In this document: in pieces, positions 7,942 to 15,028 of the stretch
Numbering within the stretch: position 1 is the stretch's first letter
Layout of the letters: each line of letters opens with the position of its first letter
NCBI GenBank assembly: GCA_964588995.1
Contig: CAZPQM010000002.1
Span: 124,001-188,000 of the forward strand
Length of the DNA stretch: 64,000 bases
Source: CAZPQM01 sp964588995
GTDB lineage: Bacteria; Pseudomonadota; Alphaproteobacteria; Rickettsiales; UBA8987
Direction of reading: 5' to 3'
The notes under the pieces: model-generated
Seen by the model: the letters and a program-made list of their open reading frames with translations, nothing else
Database searches by the model: none
What the model was told of the DNA's origin: nothing
Position numbers and translations under genes: made by a program

Positions 7942-9228
7942 ATGACAGCGCATAATCAGAATGGATCTATATTATTGATCGTCACCGGCAGTATCGCCGC
8001 GGTGAAGCTGCCGCAGATTATCCGTGGTCTGAAAGAGCGGCATATGAAAGTGACCTGCGTCATGACACCCTCAGCGCAACAATTTATCACACCGCTCACT
8101 CTCGCAAGCCTCACCGGAAAGCCGGTCTATACGGATTTGTTCTCGCCGGAAGATGAGGCGGACATGAGCCATATCCAGCTTTCCCGTAGCCATGATCTCC
8201 TTGCTGTTGTGCCGGCTTCGGCGAACTGTCTGGCGAAGATGGCACAGGGGCTCTGCGACGATCTTGCGAGTACGTTACTGCTCGCAACCGATAAGCCGGT
8301 CGTGGTGGTACCGGCTATGAATGTCCGCATGTGGGAGCATCCCGCGACGCAACGCAATGTGGCGCAACTGAAGCAGGACGGAGTAAGCTTTATCGGCCCG
8401 GCTTCCGGCGAGCTTGCCTGCGGCGAAACCGGCTGGGGCCGCATGGTAGAGCCGGACGAAGTAGTGGAATGCCTATTGCGTCATTGTGAGGTAAAGGTAA
8501 AGCAATCTGGTGCTAAGAAATCGCCACGCTCCGTTCACGATGGCGGTACGCTTCGACATTGCAAAGCCATCGTGACGTCCGGGCCGACGCGGGAGGCGAT
8601 TGATCCGGTGCGTTATATTACCAACCGCTCGTCCGGTAAGCAGGGGTATGCGATTGCGGCGGCACTTGCGGAAGCCGGAGCCGAAGTTTCCCTGATTGCC
8701 GGGCCGACCAACCTGCCGGATCCGGCAGGCGTCCATGTCGTGCACGTAGAGTCGGCGCAGGAGATGTATGACGCCGTGCATAAAGCGTTGCCTTCAGATA
8801 TTGCGGTTTGTACGGCGGCAGTGGCGGATTGGCGCACCGCGAAAGTCGCGCGTCATAAAATTAAAAAACAGGGGGAAAAAGACAACCTTACCTTTACCTT
8901 TGCCGAAAACCCCGACATCCTGGTCTCGCTTGCCAAGCATGCTACTAAACGTCCGGCGCTTGTTATCGGCTTTGCTGCGGAGACGGAGCATCTGCTGGAA
9001 AATGCGCGGGTAAAGCTGGAAAAGAAAGGTTGTGACTGGATTGTCGCTAACGATGTAAAGAATAACGCGGTGTTTGAAAGCGATATGAATAATGTCCATG
9101 TGATTGATCAGGCGAAGGATGAGGCATGGGGGGCGATCAGTAAGCGTGAGGTTGCTGAACGTCTGGTTGAGCGCATTGAAGGATTTTTTACCAATCAACA
9201 GAACAGGAGAGAGCATGGAACAGGTTGA
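7942..9228 (+). CDS. coaBC: Bifunctional phosphopantothenoylcysteine decarboxylase / phosphopantothenate-cysteine ligase
   Basis: Carries out two successive steps of coenzyme A synthesis. The N-terminal CoaC flavoprotein part shows TGSIAAVK near the start, PAMNVRMW near residue 125 and the substrate-lid cysteine in GELACGETGWGRM. The C-terminal CoaB part starts at IVTSGPTREAIDPVRYITN. At 428 residues it is about 25-30 longer than usual. The excess lies in the linker (about residues 179-202), where the DNA matches a genomic palindromic repeat described separately; the frame is kept and both active sites look intact. The dut gene overlaps its end by 14 bases. Confidence 0.96.
   Translation: MTAHNQNGSILLIVTGSIAAVKLPQIIRGLKERHMKVTCVMTPSAQQFITPLTLASLTGKPVYTDLFSPEDEADMSHIQLSRSHDLLAVVPASANCLAKMAQGLCDDLASTLLLATDKPVVVVPAMNVRMWEHPATQRNVAQLKQDGVSFIGPASGELACGETGWGRMVEPDEVVECLLRHCEVKVKQSGAKKSPRSVHDGGTLRHCKAIVTSGPTREAIDPVRYITNRSSGKQGYAIAAALAEAGAEVSLIAGPTNLPDPAGVHVVHVESAQEMYDAVHKALPSDIAVCTAAVADWRTAKVARHKIKKQGEKDNLTFTFAENPDILVSLAKHATKRPALVIGFAAETEHLLENARVKLEKKGCDWIVANDVKNNAVFESDMNNVHVIDQAKDEAWGAISKREVAERLVERIEGFFTNQQNRREHGTG
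8478..8546. repeat. Palindromic repeat (family C) inserted in frame in the coaBC linker
   Basis: The left arm from 8478 (GCGTCATTGTGAGG, then AAGCAATCTGG) and the right arm ending at 8546 (AATCGCCACGCTCCG, then CACGATGGCGG) are degenerate versions of the arms seen in intergenic copies at 12158-12241, 23724-23804 and 43321-43408. The element adds about 23 codons between the CoaC and CoaB domains without a stop codon. The divergence from the intergenic copies suggests that it is old and has drifted as coding sequence. Confidence 0.7.
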
Positions 9229-9670
9229 TATAGGGGTTAAGGTATTAGAGCATGGTAAAGCGAATCCTTTACCGAAATACGCCACTGGAGACAGTGCGGG
9301 GATGGATCTCTACGCGGCAATGGAGACGCCCATAACGCTCGGATCAGGAGAGCGGGCGCTTGTGCCGACCGGGATTGCGATGGCGCTGCCTTCCGGCTTT
9401 GAGGCGCAGGTGCGGCCTCGCTCCGGCCTCGCGCTCAAGCACGGCGTCACCGTACTGAATACGCCGGGCACGATAGATGCGGACTATCGCGGCGAGGTGA
9501 AGGTGATTTTGGTCAATCTCAGCAAAGAGGCATTCACCATCGAGCCGGGTATGCGCGTTGCGCAGATGGTCATTGCACCGGTTACGCAGGGACGTTTTAT
9601 CGAGGTGGCCAATCTGGACGCGACCGAGCGCGGTGAGGGCGGATTCGGCTCAACCGGAACGCACGGGTAA
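9215..9670 (+). CDS. dut: dUTP diphosphatase
   Basis: Trimeric dUTPase that hydrolyses dUTP to dUMP and pyrophosphate, keeping uracil out of DNA and feeding thymidylate synthesis. All five family motifs are present in 151 residues: SAGMDLYA, PRSGLALKHG, GTIDADYRGE, RVAQMVI and the C-terminal P-loop-like RGEGGFGSTG. The ATG at 9215 follows AGGAGAGAGC and lies within the last 14 bases of coaBC; coaBC-dut is a frequent bacterial pair. The frame is open upstream, but motif spacing and family length support this start. Confidence 0.97.
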   Translation: MEQVDIGVKVLEHGKANPLPKYATGDSAGMDLYAAMETPITLGSGERALVPTGIAMALPSGFEAQVRPRSGLALKHGVTVLNTPGTIDADYRGEVKVILVNLSKEAFTIEPGMRVAQMVIAPVTQGRFIEVANLDATERGEGGFGSTGTHG

Positions 9671-9730
9671 TTACACCAAAAAACTGCGAAATGCCTTGCA
9701 AGTTTTGGACGCAGGGATATAACTAGCATT

Positions 9731-10174
9731 ATGCAAGGTATTTCCCATAAAGTGTTTGTTGCGATTGAGGCAGTGCTCTATGTGGCCTGTCATAGCTCTG
9801 CGACACCGATGCGAAGCAAAGATATCTGTAAATATCAAGGGGTTACGCTGCGTTATTTGGAACATATTCTGCAACAGCTCGTCAAGTGCAAGATATTAAA
9901 GGGTATTCGCGGCCCAAAAGGCGGTTATGTGCTCGCTAAGGACCGGCGGGACATACGTTTAAGCGAGATTTTCGATTGCATTGAAGAGATGTATGACGAA
10001 GAAGATCCGGTCCATTCGGATTTACATGGAAAAATTGTAAAACCACTCTTCAAGCAGTCCGTCACCCGTATGCGCAACCATCTGGATACGATTACCCTGC
10101 AGGACCTTGTCGAGGAAGCGCGGGCCAGGGATGTCGATGTTATCATCGACCAGAAATCCGACTTTGTGATTTAG
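9731..10174 (+). CDS. Rrf2-family transcriptional regulator, probably controlling cysteine synthesis
   Basis: A 147-residue winged-helix regulator of the Rrf2 family: the first 80 residues hold the family pattern with LRYLEHILQQL as recognition region and the wing GIRGPKGGYVLA. The cysteine triad that binds an iron-sulfur cluster in IscR, NsrR or RsrR is not seen at the expected place; the cysteines present (HS-containing ACHS, ICKY, KCKI, FDCI) are scattered. Cluster-free Rrf2 proteins include CymR, which represses cysteine genes with CysK as partner, and here cysK is the next gene on the same strand 83 bases on. The CymR-like role is inference. Confidence 0.85.
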   Translation: MQGISHKVFVAIEAVLYVACHSSATPMRSKDICKYQGVTLRYLEHILQQLVKCKILKGIRGPKGGYVLAKDRRDIRLSEIFDCIEEMYDEEDPVHSDLHGKIVKPLFKQSVTRMRNHLDTITLQDLVEEARARDVDVIIDQKSDFVI

Positions 10175-10257
10175 AACGTTGTATTACGCTAGGGCTTGAG
10201 TTTGCTGTGAGGCGGTATTATAGTGCGCGGGAAACGCGATATACGAGGTATCAATCT

Positions 10258-11250
10258 ATGAATGCACCCGCAGTGAAACAGGATCAGCCCGAAGGGCATT
10301 TTTTCACCGAAGGCCGTGGACGGCTCTATGATTCCATCATTGAAACCGTTGGTAATACGCCGATGGTAAAACTTAACCGCATTGCGGAAGAGCATGGCGC
10401 GAAAGCGGAAGTCTATGCCAAGCTGGAATTTTTTAATCCCCTCTCTTCGGTGAAAGACCGGCTCGCCCTATCCATGATCGAGGTGATGGAAGCAGAAGGT
10501 AAAATCAAGCCGGATACGATCCTCGTTGAGCCGACTTCCGGCAATACCGGGATTGCGCTTGCGTTTATAGCAGCAGCGAAAGGGTACCGCCTGATCTTGA
10601 CTATGCCGGAGAGTATGTCCATCGAGCGTCGCAAAATGCTCAAACTGCTTGGGGCTGAGCTGGAGCTTACGCCTGCAGCGAAGGGTATGCGCGGAGCCAT
10701 TGAAAAGGCGGAAGAAATTGTCGCCGAACATGACAATGCGGTCATGCCGCAGCAATTCAAAAACCCGGCTAATCCCTTGATTCACCGCAATACGACCGCG
10801 CAGGAAATCTGGAATGATTGCGAAGGCAAGCTGGATTATTTTGTCACCGGCGTTGGTACGGGTGGCACATTGACCGGCACGGCGGAAGCGCTGAAAGAAA
10901 AGGATGCCAACATCAAGATAGTCGCGGTGGAACCGGAAGACAGCCCGGTTCTTTCCGGAGGGCAGCCGGGGCCGCATAAAATTCAGGGTATTGGCGCGGG
11001 TTTTATTCCGGATGTGCTGAAAAAGGATCTGATCGATGAAGTCATTACGATCGGCAATGAAACCAGCTTTGAAACGGCGCGTCAGGTAGCGCAGCTTGAC
11101 GGTATCCCGGTAGGGATTTCGTCGGGCGCGACCATCAAAGCGGCGCTTGAGCTTGCTGCACGCGATGGTATGGAAGGCAAGCGCATCGCTGTGATTGTGG
11201 CTTCCACTGCCGAGCGTTACCTCTCCACTCCTTTGTTTAATGAGGGGTAG
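10258..11250 (+). CDS. cysK: Cysteine synthase (O-acetylserine sulfhydrylase)
   Basis: PLP enzyme making L-cysteine from O-acetylserine and sulfide. The PLP lysine is Lys66 in LSSVKDRLA, the substrate loop is TSGNTG (93-98), and the phosphate-binding GTGGTLTG follows near residue 200. With the ATG at 10258, preceded by an ACGAGG ribosome site, it has 330 residues, slightly longer than usual because of an N-terminal extension of about 20 residues. An earlier in-frame start at 10207 would add arginine- and tyrosine-rich residues with no family resemblance and is rejected. It follows an Rrf2 regulator, which may control it. Confidence 0.96.
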   Translation: MNAPAVKQDQPEGHFFTEGRGRLYDSIIETVGNTPMVKLNRIAEEHGAKAEVYAKLEFFNPLSSVKDRLALSMIEVMEAEGKIKPDTILVEPTSGNTGIALAFIAAAKGYRLILTMPESMSIERRKMLKLLGAELELTPAAKGMRGAIEKAEEIVAEHDNAVMPQQFKNPANPLIHRNTTAQEIWNDCEGKLDYFVTGVGTGGTLTGTAEALKEKDANIKIVAVEPEDSPVLSGGQPGPHKIQGIGAGFIPDVLKKDLIDEVITIGNETSFETARQVAQLDGIPVGISSGATIKAALELAARDGMEGKRIAVIVASTAERYLSTPLFNEG

Positions 11251-11256
11251 TTGCTG

Positions 11257-11362
11257 TGTGTCATGCTGAGCGGAGGGCTGAAAGCCTGAAGTCGAAGCAT
11301 CTCTTAGTGTGGCTGCAGACTGCCAAAGATCCTTCGACTCGTTTCACTCGCTCAGGATGACA
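11257..11362. repeat. Palindromic repeat (family B) between cysK and moeB
   Basis: About 105 bases with inverted ends: TCATGCTGAGCG (11261-11272) and CGCTCAGGATGA (11349-11360) match at 11 of 12 positions. The same unit appears at 25419-25490, 59699-59774 and 63605-63712. Inner segments GAAGTCGAAG and CCTTCGACTC also pair. The right arm contains the ATG that is the best start codon for moeB. Confidence 0.85.
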
Positions 11363-12097
11363 AGGTTATCCTTTCCCGAGCAAGAACGCTACGCCCGTCA
11401 GATCATATTGCCGGAGCTGGGTGAGGATGGGCAGCAGAAACTAAGCAAGGCGCATGTGCTCGTTGTCGGAGCGGGCGGGCTTGGCTCGCCCTTGCTGTTT
11501 TATCTCGCGGCTGCCGGTGTAGGTGAAATCACCATCGTAGATAGCGACCGCGTCTCGCTCAACAACCTGCATCGGCAGATTCTCTATGAAACCGCAGATG
11601 TGGATGAAAAAAAAGTGCACGCAGCACGCGAAACATTATACGATATGAATAATACAATTAAAATCAATGCGATAGATAAAAAGCTAAGTGTGGATAACGC
11701 TGTGGATATGCTGGGGAAAGCAGATATCGTAGCGGATGGCTCGGATAATATCACCACCCGGTTTCTCGTGGCGGATACCTGTAATAAACTCTCCAAGTCA
11801 CTGATCTATAGCGCGATTCATCGATTCGAAGGGCAATTGACGACGTTGAAGCCCTATCTGGGTGATCCGCACCCCTCTCTTCGCTGTTTGTACCCCAAGG
11901 AGCCACCGTCAGATGCCATGCCCTCCTGCGCGGAGGCGGGGATTCTCGGACCCGTTGCAGGCATTATGGGCAGCTACATGGCACTTGAGGTCATAAAGGA
12001 AATTACCGGCATCGGCGAAAGCCTGTCCGGCTGGTTGCTACGGTTTGATGGTCTGACAGGCGCCTGGCGTAAGGTGGCCTTACCTCGCGTATGCTAA
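11357..12097 (+). CDS. moeB: MoeB/ThiF-family adenylyltransferase (HesA/MoeB type)
   Basis: E1-like enzyme that adenylates the C-terminus of a ubiquitin-like sulfur carrier (MoaD or ThiS), for molybdopterin or thiamine synthesis. Residues 38-44 are the nucleotide motif GAGGLGS; the LNNLHRQ helix and ADGSDNITTRF follow. The likely thiolation cysteine is in SCAEAGILG. The usual zinc site of two CxxC pairs looks degraded: the first pair appears as SLRC, and the protein ends at LPRVC where relatives continue with a second CxxC. The start at 11357 lies inside a palindromic repeat, and another repeat begins four bases after the stop. Partner specificity is not decided; thiE is in this window, moaD or thiS is not. 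Confidence 0.88.
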   Translation: MTRLSFPEQERYARQIILPELGEDGQQKLSKAHVLVVGAGGLGSPLLFYLAAAGVGEITIVDSDRVSLNNLHRQILYETADVDEKKVHAARETLYDMNNTIKINAIDKKLSVDNAVDMLGKADIVADGSDNITTRFLVADTCNKLSKSLIYSAIHRFEGQLTTLKPYLGDPHPSLRCLYPKEPPSDAMPSCAEAGILGPVAGIMGSYMALEVIKEITGIGESLSGWLLRFDGLTGAWRKVALPRVC

Positions 12098-12100
12098 TAA

Positions 12101-12292
12101 GTGTCATCCCGGTATAAGGCCTGGAAGACACTTAGATTGTTAATACTACACTTCCAAAGATCGCCGCGCTCCGCTCGCGATGACGGGGATTTACGTTTCG
12201 CTCTTCGTCATTGCGAGCGACCATCGGGAGCGCGGCAATCTCAAGCGTCAGCATTCCGCTGCCCTGGATCCCGGCACAAGGCCGGGATGACG
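12101..12292. repeat. Cluster of palindromic repeats (families A and C) between moeB and truA
   Basis: The 204-base gap between moeB and truA is filled by repeats. A partial family A copy lies at 12101-12124 (GTCATCCCGG). A family C pair has arms at 12158-12185 (ATCGCCGCGCTCCGCTCGCG) and 12206-12241 (CGTCATTGCGAGCG). A family A palindrome follows at 12267-12292 (GATCCCGGCACAAGGCCGGG). The two convergent genes moeB and truA end at its edges, so it may also serve as a transcription boundary. Confidence 0.85.
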
Positions 12293-12301
12293 CTGAGGGG
12301 G

Positions 12302-13045
12302 TTAATACTCCACCTCCCAAAGATACAGCCCGTGGGCGGGTGCGGTCGGGCCTGCCTGCTTGCGGTCTTTCGCCTCGAGCGCATACCTCACCTGCTCAGG
12401 CTGCCATTTGCCTTCACCGACGAGGCTTAGCGTGCCGACGATATTCCGCACCATGTGATGCAGAAAGGATTTGGCCTGCACCTTGATACCAATCCGCGAA
12501 CCCATGGTCTTAATCTCAATCGTATCCAGCGTTTTGACCGGTGAATTCGATTGGCATTCGATAGAGCGGAAACTGGTGAAATCATGCTTGCCGATCAGAT
12601 AGCCAGCTGCTTCGCGCATTGCGTCCAGGTCAAGCGGTGTATGAATTTTCCACACGCGATGCTTATCCAACGTGAGCGGCGCCTGCCGGTTAACGATGAA
12701 AAAATAATAGGTGCGGCTTTTCGCATCGAACCGCGCGTTAAAATCCGCATGGACCGCTTCGACATCCAGCACGATGAGCGGGCGCTCCTGATCGAGCAAA
12801 TGGTGGTTGATACCATGCATGATCTGGTAGGGGGTGCGCTCTTTGGTAAGATCGAAATGCACGACCTGCCCGCGCGCATGCACACCCGCATCGGTACGCC
12901 CGGCAACAATGGTCTGCACCTCTTCCTGCGCGAATCGGTATATGGCTTTTTCCAGAAAACCCTGCATGGAGGGCTGATCTTTCTGTATCTGCCAGCCGGC
13001 AACGCCTGTACCGTCATATTCGAGGGTGAGTTTATAGCGTGTCAT
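12302..13045 (-). CDS. truA: tRNA pseudouridine(38-40) synthase TruA
   Basis: Makes pseudouridine at positions 38-40 of the anticodon stem-loop of many tRNAs. The 247 residues begin YKLTLEYDGTGVAGWQ, and the catalytic Asp52 lies in GRTDAGVHARGQ. FLHHMVRNIVG and the C-terminal LYLWEVEY match the family. It is the last gene of the minus-strand run gltX, def, fmt, truA, each separated by palindromic repeats, and is convergent with moeB. Confidence 0.96.
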   Translation of the reverse strand: MTRYKLTLEYDGTGVAGWQIQKDQPSMQGFLEKAIYRFAQEEVQTIVAGRTDAGVHARGQVVHFDLTKERTPYQIMHGINHHLLDQERPLIVLDVEAVHADFNARFDAKSRTYYFFIVNRQAPLTLDKHRVWKIHTPLDLDAMREAAGYLIGKHDFTSFRSIECQSNSPVKTLDTIEIKTMGSRIGIKVQAKSFLHHMVRNIVGTLSLVGEGKWQPEQVRYALEAKDRKQAGPTAPAHGLYLWEVEY

Positions 13046-13058
13046 GGGTATTATTCCT

Positions 13059-13142
13059 CGTCATTCTCAGCGATGCTGCGCGGAGCTGGGAATCTGGTTG
13101 TAAAACATCCCGAAGTCGTCGGCTGCCTCCATGAGAATGACA
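13059..13142. repeat. Palindromic repeat (family C-like) between fmt and truA
   Basis: Inverted ends CGTCATTCTCA and TGAGAATGAC enclose about 84 bases with a further inner pairing. It occupies almost the whole gap between the fmt stop and the truA start, so it lies inside a probable operon. Confidence 0.75.
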
Positions 13143-13148
13143 GAGTGG

Positions 13149-14258
13149 CTAACATAGCGTAGCCCCCACCGGCAACTTGTTTCCTTTCAGGAAATCCGTA
13201 ATCTCCATCGGCTTTTTGCCCGCTTTTTGGATGGTAAGCGGCTGGATCGCGCCGTCTGCGCAGGCTATATGGAGCTGATCGGTCAGGATGGTGCCGGGAG
13301 TAGCTGGCTGACCTGCCCACCTATCGCTTAGCGATGTGGCCCCCCTCTCGCTTAGCGATGTGGCCCCCCTCTCGCTTAGCGATGTGGCCCCCCTCCCAAC
13401 CTCCCCCCGCAAGCGGAGGGAGGAGCTAAGCTCCATCTCCCCATCGCTTGCGGGCATCGCCTCCCTCTCCCCACCGCTTGCGGGGGGGATTAAGGGGGGG
13501 CTATCCACACTGATTTCCGACTTCAGCACCTTATACTTCACCCCTTCATACTCGAAAAACGCACCGGGAAAAGGGGACAGCCCGCGTATCTGGTTATGCA
13601 CTTCGTTTGCAGGTTTGTTCCAGTTGATCCGTGCTTCGTCCTTGATGATTTTGTTTGCGTAAGTGACGCCTTCCTCGCTTTGCGGAATGGCCTTTGCGCT
13701 GCCTGCTTCTATTTCCGCAATCACCTGAAGCGCCATCGCTGAGCCAAGCTCAGCCAGCTGATCGTGCATCTCCCCGGCAGTCGCGTTAGGTGGAAGCGGA
13801 ATCTCCCGCCGGGCAAATACGGGCCCTGTATCCAGCCCGGCTTCCATCTGCATAATGCACATGCCGGTTTCCGTATCGCCCGCCATGATCGGGCGCTGAA
13901 TCGGCGCCGCTCCGCGCCAGCGCGGCAGCAAGGAAGGGTGGATATTAATGCAGCCATGTTTCGGAGCATCCAAAATCGCTTGCGGCAAGAGTAGCCCATA
14001 CGCCGCGACGATGGCGAGTTCGGCATTTAAATCGGCGAAAATCTGCTGCTCTTCAGCGCTTTTGAGTGACGCAGGAAAATAGACGGGGATATTCCGCGCC
14101 TCTGCCAATTGCTGCACAGGCGATGGACGCAGCTTTTGCCCTCTACCGGCCGGGCGCGGCGGCTGGGTATAGACCGCGACGAGCTCATGCCCCGCTTCGA
14201 TTAACGATCGTAAGGTCGGTACGGCAAACTCCGGGGTGCCCATGAAGATGAAACGCAT
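13149..14258 (-). CDS. fmt: Methionyl-tRNA formyltransferase, carrying an in-frame repeat insertion
   Basis: Formylates initiator Met-tRNA. The catalytic domain is intact: Asn105, His107 and Asp143 in NIHPSLLPRWRG and MEAGLDTGP. The protein has 369 residues, about 60 more than normal. The extra block, about residues 252-314, lies in the C-terminal tRNA-binding OB domain between VLKSEIS and GQPATPGTIL, and its DNA (13317-13505) is a palindromic repeat that includes three exact 24-base tandem copies encoding GATSLSER. After the block the normal C-terminal sequence resumes in frame. The genes def and fmt are adjacent on the same strand, as in most bacteria. Confidence 0.94.
   Translation of the reverse strand: MRFIFMGTPEFAVPTLRSLIEAGHELVAVYTQPPRPAGRGQKLRPSPVQQLAEARNIPVYFPASLKSAEEQQIFADLNAELAIVAAYGLLLPQAILDAPKHGCINIHPSLLPRWRGAAPIQRPIMAGDTETGMCIMQMEAGLDTGPVFARREIPLPPNATAGEMHDQLAELGSAMALQVIAEIEAGSAKAIPQSEEGVTYANKIIKDEARINWNKPANEVHNQIRGLSPFPGAFFEYEGVKYKVLKSEISVDSPPLIPPASGGEREAMPASDGEMELSSSLRLRGEVGRGATSLSERGATSLSERGATSLSDRWAGQPATPGTILTDQLHIACADGAIQPLTIQKAGKKPMEITDFLKGNKLPVGATLC
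13317..13505. repeat. Family D palindromic element inserted in frame in fmt, with a 3 x 24-bp tandem repeat
   Basis: Two diagnostic cores are present: CCCCTCCCAACCTCCCCCCG with its GGAGGAG partner at about 13388-13425, and CGGGGGGGATTAAGGGGGG at about 13481-13500. Both cores also occur together in lepA (43919-44062), in the opposite orientation. Three identical copies of a 24-base unit beginning TCGCTTAGCGATGTGG run from 13324 to 13395, encoding an eight-residue protein repeat on the minus strand. Confidence 0.9.
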
Positions 14259-14269
14259 TATTTTAGTTT

Positions 14270-14346
14270 GTCATTCCGGATTTATTCCGGGATCTCAGGC
14301 TGCTAGCTTTAAACCGCTCTAGATCCCGACACAAGGCCGGGATGAC
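14270..14346. repeat. Palindromic repeat (family A) between def and fmt
   Basis: Two short palindromes face each other: GTCATTCCGG...CCGGGATCT at 14270-14294 and AGATCCCGAC...CCGGGATGAC at about 14321-14346, giving an overall hairpin of about 77 bases. The same architecture is found at 14936-15019. Confidence 0.88.
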
Positions 14347-14359
14347 CTTTCTTAATATT

Positions 14360-14905
14360 TTACCCATCCGCCAGCTTCTGTTGTTTCTTTAGTTTGCGGA
14401 GGATCATGTCACGCTTCATTTTGGAGATATGGTCTACAAACACAATGCCGTTTAGATGATCCATCTCGTGTTGCAGGCAGGTGGAGAGGAGCTCGTCGCA
14501 TTCCATGACCTGCTCGTTGCCGTCATAATCGAGGTACTTAACCGTTACGCGCTTAGGTCGCGTGACTTTGGCATATTGCCCGGGGAAGGACAGGCAGCCC
14601 TCTTCATAGGTATTATCTTCTTCCGATTCTTCGAGGATTTCCGGGTTGATGAGAAAGAGTGGGTTGCGCTCCGGCTCGGCATCTTCTTGCTGCTCGTAGC
14701 GCTCGGAGCCATAGCCGATATCCATCACGAGGATACGCTTGGCAACGCCGACCTGAATGGCCGCAAGGCCGATCCCGTTCATCGCGTACATGGTTTCAAG
14801 CATATCGTCCATAAAGGCGCGCAGCTCATCATCGACCGCATCCACCGGTTTGGATACGGTTTTCAAACGCGGATCGGGCGCGATAACGAGGGGTAAAACA
14901 GCCAT
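14360..14905 (-). CDS. def: Peptide deformylase
   Basis: Metalloenzyme removing the N-terminal formyl group from nascent proteins. All three family motifs are present: GIGLAAIQVG (44-53), EGCLSFPG (102-109, metal ligand Cys104) and HEMDH (146-150, ligands His146 and His150, catalytic Glu147). Starting at 14905 gives 181 residues and the family-typical N-terminus AVLPLVIAPDPRL. The frame extends 22 codons further upstream, but that extension is translated from the neighbouring family A repeat and is not adopted. fmt follows on the same strand. Confidence 0.96.
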   Translation of the reverse strand: MAVLPLVIAPDPRLKTVSKPVDAVDDELRAFMDDMLETMYAMNGIGLAAIQVGVAKRILVMDIGYGSERYEQQEDAEPERNPLFLINPEILEESEEDNTYEEGCLSFPGQYAKVTRPKRVTVKYLDYDGNEQVMECDELLSTCLQHEMDHLNGIVFVDHISKMKRDMILRKLKKQQKLADG

Positions 14906-14935
14906 ATCTATTATATAATAATGTTTTGCTTCCTT

Positions 14936-15019
14936 GTCACCCCGGATTTGTTCCGGGGTCTTGAGTTGCATGCATTGGCCGTGATGTTGCCCGAGATCCC
15001 GGCACTAGGCCGGGATGAC
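14936..15019. repeat. Palindromic repeat (family A) between gltX and def
   Basis: Arms GTCACCCCGGATTTGTTCCG (from 14936) and GATCCCGGCACTAGGCCGGG (to about 15014) are mutually inverted and each is itself palindromic, separated by about 37 bases. It lies in the 123-base gap between two genes of the same strand. Confidence 0.88.
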
Positions 15020-15028
15020 ATAAATATA

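Noticed and set aside
12101..12430. Several open frames of 60-110 codons through the repeat regions (also near 13336-13662, 23338-23730, 43231-43563)
   Set aside because: GC-rich palindromes keep many frames open by composition; none has a ribosome site or family resemblance.
14906..14971. 22-codon N-terminal extension of peptide deformylase
   Set aside because: It is translated from a palindromic repeat; the family start MAVLPLVIAPDPRL is at 14905.
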